Assembly (NCBI RefSeq): GCF_029543105.1
Contig: NZ_JARQXB010000009.1
Span: forward strand, 99,817 to 163,816
Reading direction: 5' to 3'
DNA: 64,000 nt
DNA from: Stenotrophomonas sp. HITSZ_GD
GTDB lineage: Bacteria > Pseudomonadota > Gammaproteobacteria > Xanthomonadales > Xanthomonadaceae
Of this stretch, positions 30,467 to 39,331 are shown piece after piece; within the stretch, counting starts at the first letter, position 1; the number at the start of each line of letters is the position of its first letter. The translations under genes and the position numbers were made by a program. The notes below the pieces were generated by a model. That model searched no databases and was not told where the DNA came from. It saw nothing but the letters and a program-made list of their open reading frames with translations.

Positions 30467-33400
30467 ATGAGTGCTATCGACAAACCACTGGCCGACCATC
30501 TGCGCGAACGCCGCCGCGCGGTGGATGACGCGATGAGCCGCGACCGCGGCCGCCTGTTCGGCCTATGGTCGCGTTGGCAGGCCAAGCCCCGCAACCCCGA
30601 GGTGGAGCAGGCATTCGAGCAGGCGCTGCGCGCCTCCACGGGTGAGCGTGCCCGGCGCGCGCAGAGCCAGCCGGCCATCACGCTGGACGAGCAGTTGCCG
30701 ATCGCCCGCGAGGCCGAGCGCATCGTCGCGCTGATCCGCGACCACCAGGTCGTGGTGATCGCCGGCGAGACCGGCTCGGGCAAGACCACGCAGCTGCCCA
30801 AGCTGTGCCTGGCCGCTGGCCGCGGCACCGCCGGCATGATCGGTTGCACGCAGCCGCGCCGCATCGCCGCGCGCGCGGTGGCCAGCCGCGTGGCCGAGGA
30901 ACTGCGCACGCCGCTCGGCGCGGCGGTGGGCTACCAGGTGCGCTTCACCGACCGCGTCGGCGAGGACACCCGCATCAAGTTCATGACCGACGGCATCCTG
31001 CTGGCCGAGATCGCCAGCGACCGCTGGCTGTCGGCCTACGACACGATCATCGTCGACGAAGCGCACGAGCGCAGCCTGAACATCGATTTCCTGCTCGGCT
31101 ACCTCAAGCAGCTGCTGCGCAAGCGCCCGGACCTGAAGCTCATCGTCACCTCGGCCACCATCGACACCGAGCGCTTCTCGCGCCACTTCGACGATGCGCC
31201 GGTCATCAGCGTGGAAGGCCGCACCTACCCGGTGCAGGTGCGCTACCGGCCGCTGGAAGGCGAGGGCGGCGAAGCGGGCGAAGACGCCGGCGGCGACGGC
31301 GAGCGCTCGGTCAACGAGGCCATCGTGGCGGCGATCGACGAGATCACCCGCACCGACCCGCGCGGCGACGTGCTGGTGTTCCTGCCCGGCGAGCGCGAGA
31401 TCCGCGACGCCCACCAGGCGCTGGAGCGGCGCAAGTACCGCGAAACCGAAGTGCTGCCGCTGTACGCGCGGCTGTCGGCCAACGACCAGGACCGCGTGTT
31501 CAACCCCGGTCCGAAGCGCCGCCTGGTACTCGCCACCAATGTGGCCGAGACCTCGCTCACCGTGCCGCGCATCCGCTACGTGGTCGATCCGGGCTTCGCG
31601 CGCGTCAAGCGTTACAGCCCGCGGCAGAAACTGGACCGCCTGCACATCGAGCCCGTGTCGCAGGCCAGCGCCAACCAGCGCATGGGCCGCTGCGGTCGTG
31701 TGGCCGAAGGTATCTGCGTGCGCCTGTACAGCGAGGCGGACTTCGCCGCGCGACCGGAATTCACCGATCCGGAAATCCGCCGCTCCAGCCTGGCCGGCGT
31801 GATCCTGCGCATGCTCCAACTGGGCTTGGGGCGCATCGAGGATTTCCCGTTCCTGGAAGCGCCCGACGAACGCGCCGTGGCCGATGGCTGGCAGCAGCTG
31901 GTCGAGCTGGGCGCGATCGATGCCGAACGCCGCCTCACCGCGGTCGGCAAGCAGATGGCGCGCCTGCCGGTGGACGTGAAGCTGGCGCGCATGCTGGTGG
32001 CCGCGCAGGCGGCCGGCTGCCTGCGGCCGATGCTGGTCATCGCCTCGTTCCTGGGCATCCAGGACCCGCGCGAGCGCCCGCCCGAAGCGCGCGCCGCCGC
32101 CGACAACGCGCACGCGCAGTTCGCCGATGGGCGCTCGGAATTCGTCGGCGTGCTGCGCTTGTGGGAGGCCTACCGGCAGGCCCACGAAGACCTCACGCAG
32201 TCGAAGTTGCGCGACTGGTGCGACCGCCACTTCCTTGGCTTCCTGCGCATGCGCGAATGGCGCGAACTGCATCGCCAGCTGCGCCTGCTGTGCGAGGAAC
32301 TGGGCTGGAAGGAAGAAGCCGTGGAGGCCTCGCTGGCCCCGTTGCTGGCCGGCAGCAGCGCGCCGGCGCCGGCTGTGCGCGATGACGCCGCCGCCGCGAA
32401 GGCCACGCGTGGCCAGCTGCATCGCGCTGCGCGATTGGCCCGCGAAGGCAAGGCCGATACCGCCGCGCCACCGCCCGTCAACACGCCCGCGCCGCGCGGC
32501 AAGCCCGCCGGCCCGGAAAGCGGCGGCTTCAGCGAACGCGCGCGCAGCGCGGCCTACCAGACGTTGCACCGCGCGCTGATCGTCGGCCTGCCCACGCAAC
32601 TCGGCCATCGCAGCGAGAAGGGCGATTTCCAGGCGCCGCGGCAGCGCCGTTTCCTGCTCTTCCCCGGCTCGGCGCTGGCCAAGCGGCCGCCGCCGTGGGT
32701 GCTGGCGGCCACGCTGCTGGATACGCAGAAGGTGTGGGGGCTGACCAACGCGGCCATCGAGCCGGACTGGGCCATCGCCGAGTTGCCGCACCTGCTGCTG
32801 CGCAAGCATTTCGATCCGCATTGGTCGCGCGCGCAGGGCCATGTGCTGGCCTCCGAGCAGATCAGCCTGTTCGGGCTGGTGCTCGCGCCGAAGAAGCCGG
32901 TGCACTACGGGCGCATCGACCCGGTGGAATCGCACGACATCTTCGTGCGCCAGGGCCTGGTGACCGGCGAGATCAACACCCGCGCCAGCTTCGTGGCCGA
33001 CAACCTGCGCGTGCTGGAGCAGGCGCGCGAGGAAGAAGCCAAGCTGCGCCGCGCCGGGCTGGTGGCCGACGAGGGCTGGCAGGCGCGCTGGTACCTGGAT
33101 CGCGTGCCGTCGGAGATCCATTCGGCCACCGGGCTCGATGCCTGGTGGAAGACCTTGCCGCCGGACAAGCGCCGCCAGCTGAACTGGACGCTGGTCGACC
33201 TGCTCCCTGGCGAAGGCAGCGAGGAAGACCGCTATCCGAAATATTTCCCGCTCGGCGATGCGCGCCTTGCCCTGCATTACCGCTTCGAACCCGGCGCGGA
33301 CGACGACGGCGTGACGCTGGAGGTGCCATTGCACCTGCTCAACGCGCTGGACCCCGCGCGCCTGTCCTGGCTGGCGCCGGGCTTCGTGGCCGAGAAGGCG

Positions 33401-34579
33401 GCCGCGCTGATCCGCAGCCTGCCCAAGGCGCAGCGGCGCAATTTCGTGCCCGCGCCGGATTTCGGACGCGCGTTCTTCGAGGCGTTCGCCATCCCGTCGG
33501 CCGACGATCTGCGCGGCGAGTTGGCGCGTTTCCTCGCCAAGGCCACCGGCGTGGCGGTCTCGGCGCTGGATTTCGACGAGGCATCGCTGGAGCCGCACCT
33601 GCGCATGAACCTGCGCTTGCGCGACGAGGCCGGCAAGGTGCTGGCCGAATCGCGCGACCTGGAGAGCCTGCGCGCCCGCTTCGGCGAGCGCGCGGGCGAT
33701 GCCTTCGCCGCGCGTGCCGGCCGGGCGCTGGCGGCCGAAGGCCTGCGCGAGTTCCCCGCCACGCCGATCCCGCGCCAGGTGCCGGGCGAGGCGGGTGTGC
33801 CCGCCTATCCGGCGCTGGTGGACCAGGGCGACAGCGCCGCGTTGCGCATCTTCGCCGACCGCGCCGAAGCCGAGGCCGCGCATCCGCGCGGCGTGCGCCG
33901 GCTGATGGAGATCGGCTTGGCCGACAAGGTGAAGCAGGCGCGCAAGCAGTTGCCGGTGTCGCCCAAGACGGGCCTGCTGTACGCGGCGATCGAATCGCAG
34001 GAACGCCTGCGCGGCGACTTGGTGGATGCGGCGATGAACGCGCTGCTCGACCACGGGCTGGAAGGCATCCGTGATGCGGGCGCGTTCGCGCAGCGGCGTG
34101 ATGAAGTCGGCAAGCAGCTGTTCGGCGAAGCGATGCAGCGCCTCAAGCTGGCCGAGGAAATCCTCACCGGCGTGGCCGCGATCAAGCCCGCGCTGGAAGC
34201 GCCGCTGATGGGCTGGGCGCGGGGCAATCTGGACGACCTGCAGGCGCAGTTGGCCGCGCTGGTGCATCCGGGGTTCTTGCGCGAAACGCCGGCAGAAGCG
34301 CTGGCGCAGTACCCGCGCTACCTGAAGGCGATGCTGCTGCGCGCCGAGCGCGCCAAGCGCGATCCCTCGCGCGACCAGGCGCGGATGCTGGAACTCAAGC
34401 CGTTCCTGGATGCGCTGGAGGAAGCGGCGGCACTGGGCCGGCGCGAACGTGCCGAATGGCAGGCGTTGCGCTGGGACCTGGAGGAACTGCGGGTGTCGTT
34501 GTTTGCGCAGGAGCTGGGCGCGCGCGGCGGCATCTCGGCCAAGAAGCTGGCGCAGCGGGTGGCCGCGCTACGGGGGTGA
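30467..34579 (+). CDS. hrpA: ATP-dependent RNA helicase HrpA
   Basis: DEAH-box helicase, 1370 residues (E. coli HrpA 1300). Walker A is GETGSGKT (100-107), with the DEAH box (VDEAHER), an SATIDTERFS motif III and QRMGRCGRV in motif VI. HA2 and OB-like parts follow. The last roughly 600 residues make up the DUF3418 end present in HrpA. E. coli HrpA acts on stalled ribosomes and RNAs. An alanine/proline-rich linker interrupts at about 630-690. The start MSAIDKPLADHLRERRR is the first ATG after the divergent dps promoter region. Confidence 0.95.
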   Translation: MSAIDKPLADHLRERRRAVDDAMSRDRGRLFGLWSRWQAKPRNPEVEQAFEQALRASTGERARRAQSQPAITLDEQLPIAREAERIVALIRDHQVVVIAGETGSGKTTQLPKLCLAAGRGTAGMIGCTQPRRIAARAVASRVAEELRTPLGAAVGYQVRFTDRVGEDTRIKFMTDGILLAEIASDRWLSAYDTIIVDEAHERSLNIDFLLGYLKQLLRKRPDLKLIVTSATIDTERFSRHFDDAPVISVEGRTYPVQVRYRPLEGEGGEAGEDAGGDGERSVNEAIVAAIDEITRTDPRGDVLVFLPGEREIRDAHQALERRKYRETEVLPLYARLSANDQDRVFNPGPKRRLVLATNVAETSLTVPRIRYVVDPGFARVKRYSPRQKLDRLHIEPVSQASANQRMGRCGRVAEGICVRLYSEADFAARPEFTDPEIRRSSLAGVILRMLQLGLGRIEDFPFLEAPDERAVADGWQQLVELGAIDAERRLTAVGKQMARLPVDVKLARMLVAAQAAGCLRPMLVIASFLGIQDPRERPPEARAAADNAHAQFADGRSEFVGVLRLWEAYRQAHEDLTQSKLRDWCDRHFLGFLRMREWRELHRQLRLLCEELGWKEEAVEASLAPLLAGSSAPAPAVRDDAAAAKATRGQLHRAARLAREGKADTAAPPPVNTPAPRGKPAGPESGGFSERARSAAYQTLHRALIVGLPTQLGHRSEKGDFQAPRQRRFLLFPGSALAKRPPPWVLAATLLDTQKVWGLTNAAIEPDWAIAELPHLLLRKHFDPHWSRAQGHVLASEQISLFGLVLAPKKPVHYGRIDPVESHDIFVRQGLVTGEINTRASFVADNLRVLEQAREEEAKLRRAGLVADEGWQARWYLDRVPSEIHSATGLDAWWKTLPPDKRRQLNWTLVDLLPGEGSEEDRYPKYFPLGDARLALHYRFEPGADDDGVTLEVPLHLLNALDPARLSWLAPGFVAEKAAALIRSLPKAQRRNFVPAPDFGRAFFEAFAIPSADDLRGELARFLAKATGVAVSALDFDEASLEPHLRMNLRLRDEAGKVLAESRDLESLRARFGERAGDAFAARAGRALAAEGLREFPATPIPRQVPGEAGVPAYPALVDQGDSAALRIFADRAEAEAAHPRGVRRLMEIGLADKVKQARKQLPVSPKTGLLYAAIESQERLRGDLVDAAMNALLDHGLEGIRDAGAFAQRRDEVGKQLFGEAMQRLKLAEEILTGVAAIKPALEAPLMGWARGNLDDLQAQLAALVHPGFLRETPAEALAQYPRYLKAMLLRAERAKRDPSRDQARMLELKPFLDALEEAAALGRRERAEWQALRWDLEELRVSLFAQELGARGGISAKKLAQRVAALRG

Positions 34580-34647
34580 TCGGGTGGCATGCGCGCCGTG
34601 TTCGCGCGCGCGCGCCTCCATCTGTATCCCCATACCCCCATATCCCC

Positions 34648-34723
34648 TGTAGGAGCGGCTTCAGCCGCGACCGCAGGTTATCGCGGCCGACCTGACGGCG
34701 GTCGCGGCGTAAGCCGCGCCTAC
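34648..34723. repeat. Inverted pair of REP-like elements
   Basis: Two opposite units, 34648-34672 (TGTAGGAGCGGCTTCAGCC) and 34700-34723, flank a short spacer, as at 29.7 kb. The TAG stop codon of the ClC-like gene (34720-34722 as read on the minus strand) lies inside the right unit. The hairpin formed by each unit may also end transcription of hrpA and the ClC gene, which converge here. Confidence 0.85.
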
Positions 34724-36501
34724 TCCGCGTCTTCCACGCGTTCACCCATCATCTCGCGCTGCCGCCGGTCCAGCTCCTCGGCGTAGCGCTTGCGCACGAA
34801 TCCTTCCGACAGCACGCCCAGCACATGCCGCTCGGCATCGATGACCGCCATTTCATCGGTCTGCGTCTGATCGAAACGCTGCATCACCGCCACGACGTCG
34901 GCATCGGCGGGCAGGGCGATATCGCGGTTGCCGGCGAACTGCGCCAGCACCGCCTCCGGCTTGACGCCATCCGCGTACACCGCCGCCACGGTCACGATGC
35001 CCGCATACCGTTCCTCGCCATCGAGCAGGACCACGCGCGTGCCCGAGCCCAGCGGGAAGCGGTGGCGGAACTCGGCCACGCTGGCGTCGGCGGCCATCGT
35101 GGCCGGGTCGCGGCGCATCATCCGCCCGGCGCTGAGGTTGTGGATCCAGCCGACGTCGCGCGCGCTCTTGATGCTTTCCCCGCGCAGGTGCAGGCGCCAG
35201 GTCGAGAACGAATAGCCGAATACCTGCCGCACCACCGTGCTGGCCATCAGCACCGCGGCCATGACCACGCTGGCCAGTACGAAGTCGTGCGTGCCTTCCA
35301 GCACCAGCATCGCCATCGTCATCGGCGCGCCGACCACCGCCGCCGCCAGCGCCGCCATGCCGGCCAATGCCGCCGAGGTCGGGTCCACCAGCGCATCGCC
35401 CACGCCGAGGTTGACCAGGCCTGCGTAAAGCGCGCCGACCAGCGAGCCCATGAACAACGAGGCGAAGAACAGGCCGCCGCGGAAGCCGAAGCCCAGCGAG
35501 ATGCCCGACGCCAGGCACTTGAGCAGCAGCAACACGCCCAGCCACAGCAGCGGCGTGTGCCCCGTGAGGTCGATATGCAGCGCGCCATGCCCGGAGGACA
35601 GCGTCTGCGGCGTCACCAGCGCCAGCGGAATCAGCAGCACGCCGCCGAGTACCGGACGCGCCCAGGCAGGCAGCGGCGTACGGTTCACGCCCTGCTCGAT
35701 GGTGGTGACCAGCCGCATCACCGCCACGCCCACCAGTGCGCACACCAGCCCCAGCACCGCGAACAGGGCGTAATCGCGCGGATGCAGGCTGGAGACGGTC
35801 GCCGCCGGCAACAGATAGGGGGGCAGCCCGGCGGCCTGCGCGATGAAGCTGCCGGCCAGCGCGGCCACGGCCACCGCGGCCAGCGCGGAGGGCGTGTAGG
35901 CGCCGATGACGATCTCGAAGGCGTAGAACGCCCCGGCCAGCGGTGCGCCGAAGGCGGCGGCGATGGCCCCGGCCGCGCCGGCACCGACCAGCGTGCGAAT
36001 GTCGGCGCGGCGCAGGCGCAGCACCTTGCCCAGTTGCGAACCGCTGCCGGCGCCCATCTGCGTGTACGCCGCCTCCAGCCCCACCGAGGCCCCGAAGCCG
36101 TTGGACAGCAGGGTTTGCAACGACACCACCAGGTTGTCGCGCATCGACATGCGCCCGCCGTGCAGCGCATTGGCCTCCACCGCATCGAGCAACTGGCGGC
36201 GGCGCGCGCGCGCGGCGCGGCCGATCAGCCCGACGAGCAGGCCGCCCACCGGCAGCACCCACAGCGAGTCGAGCCCGACCTGCGCGATCGAGCTGAGCCG
36301 CTCGTTCTCGTCGAAACCGTAGAGCCAGGCCTGCAGCGAATGCGCCAGCCCGGCCTGGAACAGCGTCAGCAGGCCGGCGATCAGCCCGACCAGCAGCGCC
36401 AGCCCGATGAAACCCGCCTCGCTGCGGCGGAAGAACCGGCGCAGCGCCGGCATCGGCCCGGATTCGCGGGCCGGCGCGGCGGCCGCGTCGGGGGCGGACA
36501 T
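34720..36501 (-). CDS. ClC-family chloride channel/antiporter-like protein with two CBS domains
   Basis: Integral membrane protein of 593 residues. It has about 10-12 hydrophobic segments, and the ClC pattern is visible in the second half of its pore: GASVGLEAAYTQMG aligns with the GREGP region (gating Glu kept as E143), and AAFGAPLAGAFYAFE is the equivalent of NAPLAGILFIIE. The usual GSGIP anion motif is not recognisable, the second Glu of IIEE (E. coli E203, proton path) is isoleucine (I197), and the GIFAP motif is replaced by GGLFFAS (342-348). Two CBS domains fill about 455-590. Anion selectivity and channel versus antiporter mode are therefore uncertain. It starts four bases after the upstream secreted protein, so the two share an mRNA. 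Confidence 0.85.
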   Translation of the reverse strand: MSAPDAAAAPARESGPMPALRRFFRRSEAGFIGLALLVGLIAGLLTLFQAGLAHSLQAWLYGFDENERLSSIAQVGLDSLWVLPVGGLLVGLIGRAARARRRQLLDAVEANALHGGRMSMRDNLVVSLQTLLSNGFGASVGLEAAYTQMGAGSGSQLGKVLRLRRADIRTLVGAGAAGAIAAAFGAPLAGAFYAFEIVIGAYTPSALAAVAVAALAGSFIAQAAGLPPYLLPAATVSSLHPRDYALFAVLGLVCALVGVAVMRLVTTIEQGVNRTPLPAWARPVLGGVLLIPLALVTPQTLSSGHGALHIDLTGHTPLLWLGVLLLLKCLASGISLGFGFRGGLFFASLFMGSLVGALYAGLVNLGVGDALVDPTSAALAGMAALAAAVVGAPMTMAMLVLEGTHDFVLASVVMAAVLMASTVVRQVFGYSFSTWRLHLRGESIKSARDVGWIHNLSAGRMMRRDPATMAADASVAEFRHRFPLGSGTRVVLLDGEERYAGIVTVAAVYADGVKPEAVLAQFAGNRDIALPADADVVAVMQRFDQTQTDEMAVIDAERHVLGVLSEGFVRKRYAEELDRRQREMMGERVEDAE

Positions 36502-36505
36502 CGCG

Positions 36506-37036
36506 TTACTTCACCCGGCGCACTTTCGGCATGGTGTTGTAGCCCTCGACCTGCAGGTACCACACGCCGATCAGGCCCGGCTTGATCTTCACCTTCGGGC
36601 TGTCCTTGCGCGCGCGCAGCTCGGTCGATTCGGTCTGCTCCCACTCCTGGCCATTGGCCAGCACGTAGCGCCGGCCCTTGCCGAAGCCGGTGAACTCGCC
36701 GGCCAGGGTGCTCTCGATCGGCTCCTTGCTGCCGAAATCCAGGAAGCCGCGGTTCTTGGTGATCACTTCCTGCCGGCCTTCCTCGCGCGCCTGCGCCAAC
36801 GCCGCGGCGCTGGCGGCCTTCTCCGTCTCGGCGGCCACCTTGCCCTGCAGCCAGTCGTTGAGCGCGGCCAGTTCGCTGGCGCTGAGCTTGTCCAGGCCGG
36901 CGGCCTTGAACTGCGCCGGGGTCATCTGCTGCTGCAAGTCGCCGTTGACGGTGCGCTGGGCGAACGCGGCGCCCGCCGGCAGGCTGAGGGCGAGGGCCAG
37001 GGTGAGACCGGACACGAGCGGGCGGGACAGGCGCAT
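36506..37036 (-). CDS. Exported protein of unknown function, cotranscribed with ClC gene
   Basis: Secreted protein of 176 residues. Signal peptide at 1-26 (LALALSLPAGAAFAQ). The central helix is charged (LSASELAALNDWLQGKVAAE, then a stretch of alternating Ala and Glu/Lys). The last part has an SH3-like beta pattern: GEFTGFGKGRRYVLANGQEW, VKIKPGLIGVWYLQVEGY, which resembles many small hypothetical xanthomonad proteins. No named family is claimed. The stop lies four bases before the ClC start, so it leads a two-gene operon. It is divergent from relA across 62 bases. Confidence 0.78.
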   Translation of the reverse strand: MRLSRPLVSGLTLALALSLPAGAAFAQRTVNGDLQQQMTPAQFKAAGLDKLSASELAALNDWLQGKVAAETEKAASAAALAQAREEGRQEVITKNRGFLDFGSKEPIESTLAGEFTGFGKGRRYVLANGQEWEQTESTELRARKDSPKVKIKPGLIGVWYLQVEGYNTMPKVRRVK

Positions 37037-37098
37037 GACATTGGTTCCAGACAGGGGATGCGCGATAGTGTAGACGCAACCTGTTCGACCGATCCGCC

Positions 37099-39249
37099 GT
37101 GCATCGCCCGCCTCCCGCCCATCTCCAGGACCTGCTCGACCGCCGCTCGGCGGCCGCCATCGCGCCCGCGTTGCGGCAGGCGCTGGCGCAGGCGTGGTCC
37201 GCCCAGCCGCCCGCGGCCGACGCCGTGCCCGCCTGGCCGGTGCTGGCCGAGACCCTGGACCTGCTGCACCTGCTTTCCGCCGACGAGGCCACGCTGGTGG
37301 CCGCGCTGCTGTTCGACCTGCCGGCCCTGCGCGCCACCCTGCCGGACCTGCCGCTGGACGCCCCGCGCCGCCAGGCGCTGGCCGGCCTGCTCGAAGGGCA
37401 GGACGCCGCCGACCAGGTCTGGGTACTGCACGCCGGCCGCGAGGCGGGGCGCAACAGCGAAGGCCTGCGCCGCCTGCTGCTGGCGATCATCCACGACCTG
37501 CGCGTGGTGCCGATCCTGCTCTCGCGCCAGTTGGCGCGCATGCGCGCGGCCAGCCGCCTGCCCGAGGCGCAGCGCCGCGCGCTGGCGCAGCTCACGCGCG
37601 ACATCCACGCCCCGCTGGCCAATCGCCTGGGCATCTGGCAGCTCAAGTGGGAACTGGAGGACCTGGCGTTCCGCTACCTGGAGCCGGACACCTACCGCCG
37701 CATCGCCCGCGAAGTGGACGAAACCCGCGTGGAGCGCGAGCGCTACATCGAAACGGTGCGCCGCGCGCTTACCCACGCGCTGGCCGAACACGGCCTGCAC
37801 GCCGAGGTGAGCGGGCGGCCGAAGCACATCTACAGCATCTGGCGGAAGATGCAGAAGAAGCGCCTGGCCTTCGACCAGCTCTACGACGTGCGCGCGCTGC
37901 GGGTGATGGTGGACGACGTGGCCGCCTGCTACGCCGCGCTCGGCGTGGTGCATGCGCTGTGGGCGCCGGTGCCCAGCGAGTTCGACGACTACATCGCCCG
38001 CCCCAAGGCCAACGACTACCGCTCGCTGCATACCGCCGTGGTCGGCCCGGAAGGGCGCACGGTGGAAGTGCAGATCCGCACGCACGAGATGCACGCCCAG
38101 GCCGAACTCGGCGTGGCCGCGCATTGGAAATACAAGGAAGGCGGCAAGGGCGCGGAGAAGTCGTTCGACCGCAAGATCACCTGGATGCGCCAGCTGCTGG
38201 AGCAATCGCAGGACGGCGAGGCGGGCGAGCTGGCCGGCGCGCTGGATGCCGAGCTGGTCGAGGACCGCGTCTACGCGCTCACGCCCAAGGGCGAGGTGAT
38301 CGACCTGCCGCAGGGCGCCACGCCCCTGGATTTCGCCTACCACGTGCACACCATGGTCGGGCATCGCTGCCGCGGCGCGAAGGTCAACGGCCGCATCGTG
38401 CCGCTGACCTACAAGCTGCGCAGCGGCGACCGCGTGGAGGTGCTCACCGCCAAGGAGGCCGACCCGCGCCGCGACTGGCTGCTGCCGGCCAACGGCTTCC
38501 TCGCCAGCGGGCGTTCGCGCGACAAGGTGCGCGCGTGGTTCCACAAGCTCGACCGCGCGCGCAACGTGCAGGCCGGGCGCGAGCTGCTGGACCGCGAACT
38601 CAAGCGCCTGGGCCTGCAGCAGGCCGACCTGATGGTGGCGGCCAAGCGTTTCCATGCCGACAGCGTGGACGATCTCTACATCCAGGTGGCGCTGGGCGAC
38701 ACCGGGCCGAGCCAGGTGAGCCGCGCGCTGCTGGAAGCCGAACGCGCGCAGCAGGCGCCACCGGCGCTGCCGCGGCCCACGGCCAAGCGCACCGGGCTGG
38801 GCAAATCGAAGTTCACCGTGCTGGGCGTGGGCAACCTGCTGGTGCAGCTGGCGCGCTGCTGCCAGCCGGTGGCCGGCGAGCCGATCGTCGGCTACCTGAC
38901 CCAGGCGCGCGGCGTGACCGTGCATCGCGCCGACTGCGCCGCGCTGGCGCGGCTGGGCGCGGCCAACCCGCAGCGCCTGCTGCCGGTGGAGTGGGGCCAG
39001 GCCGGCAGTGGATACGAGGTGGACGTGCAGGTGCGCGCGGTGGACCGGCGCTACCTGCTCAAGGACGTGACCAACCTCATCGCGCAGGAAGACGCCCACG
39101 TGCTGGAGATCAACAGCGACAACGTGCGCGACAGCGGCCAGGCGCAGTTGCGCCTGCGGTTGAAGGTGAGCGACTACGGCCAGCTCTCCACGCTGCTGGG
39201 CAAGCTGGACGCCTTGCCGGGCGTGCACCAGGTGCGCAGGCTGGGCTGA
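37099..39249 (+). CDS. relA: (p)ppGpp synthetase RelA, hydrolase-inactive
   Basis: Long RSH protein of 716 residues (E. coli RelA 744) that makes (p)ppGpp when ribosomes carry uncharged tRNA. The N-terminal HD-like region lacks the HDxxED metal motif of active hydrolases (LHLLSADEATLVAALLFDLP). The synthetase domain is intact: RPKHIYSIWRKMQKK, YDVRALRVMVDDVAACYAAL, and EFDDYIARPKANDYRSLHT (E294 onward), the acidic ExDD signature of monofunctional RelA. A TGS domain begins at about 390 (RVYALTPKGEVIDLPQGAT). The C-terminal zinc-finger/helical and ACT parts follow (CCQPVAGEPIVGYLT, YLLKDVTNLIAQEDAHV). The start is GTG; no better ATG in frame precedes the domain. Confidence 0.95.
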   Translation: MHRPPPAHLQDLLDRRSAAAIAPALRQALAQAWSAQPPAADAVPAWPVLAETLDLLHLLSADEATLVAALLFDLPALRATLPDLPLDAPRRQALAGLLEGQDAADQVWVLHAGREAGRNSEGLRRLLLAIIHDLRVVPILLSRQLARMRAASRLPEAQRRALAQLTRDIHAPLANRLGIWQLKWELEDLAFRYLEPDTYRRIAREVDETRVERERYIETVRRALTHALAEHGLHAEVSGRPKHIYSIWRKMQKKRLAFDQLYDVRALRVMVDDVAACYAALGVVHALWAPVPSEFDDYIARPKANDYRSLHTAVVGPEGRTVEVQIRTHEMHAQAELGVAAHWKYKEGGKGAEKSFDRKITWMRQLLEQSQDGEAGELAGALDAELVEDRVYALTPKGEVIDLPQGATPLDFAYHVHTMVGHRCRGAKVNGRIVPLTYKLRSGDRVEVLTAKEADPRRDWLLPANGFLASGRSRDKVRAWFHKLDRARNVQAGRELLDRELKRLGLQQADLMVAAKRFHADSVDDLYIQVALGDTGPSQVSRALLEAERAQQAPPALPRPTAKRTGLGKSKFTVLGVGNLLVQLARCCQPVAGEPIVGYLTQARGVTVHRADCAALARLGAANPQRLLPVEWGQAGSGYEVDVQVRAVDRRYLLKDVTNLIAQEDAHVLEINSDNVRDSGQAQLRLRLKVSDYGQLSTLLGKLDALPGVHQVRRLG

Positions 39250-39331
39250 TCCGGTCGCTGACGCGGGTGTTCGCCTGCGGGGATGCGCGGGGAGCGCGAG
39301 GCCACGCCCGCCAGTCACCGACACGTCGCGC

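Noticed and set aside
30563..34267. A 1234-residue minus-strand frame opposite hrpA
   Set aside because: hrpA has Walker A, DEAH and motif VI on the plus strand. The antisense frame is a stop-poor shadow.
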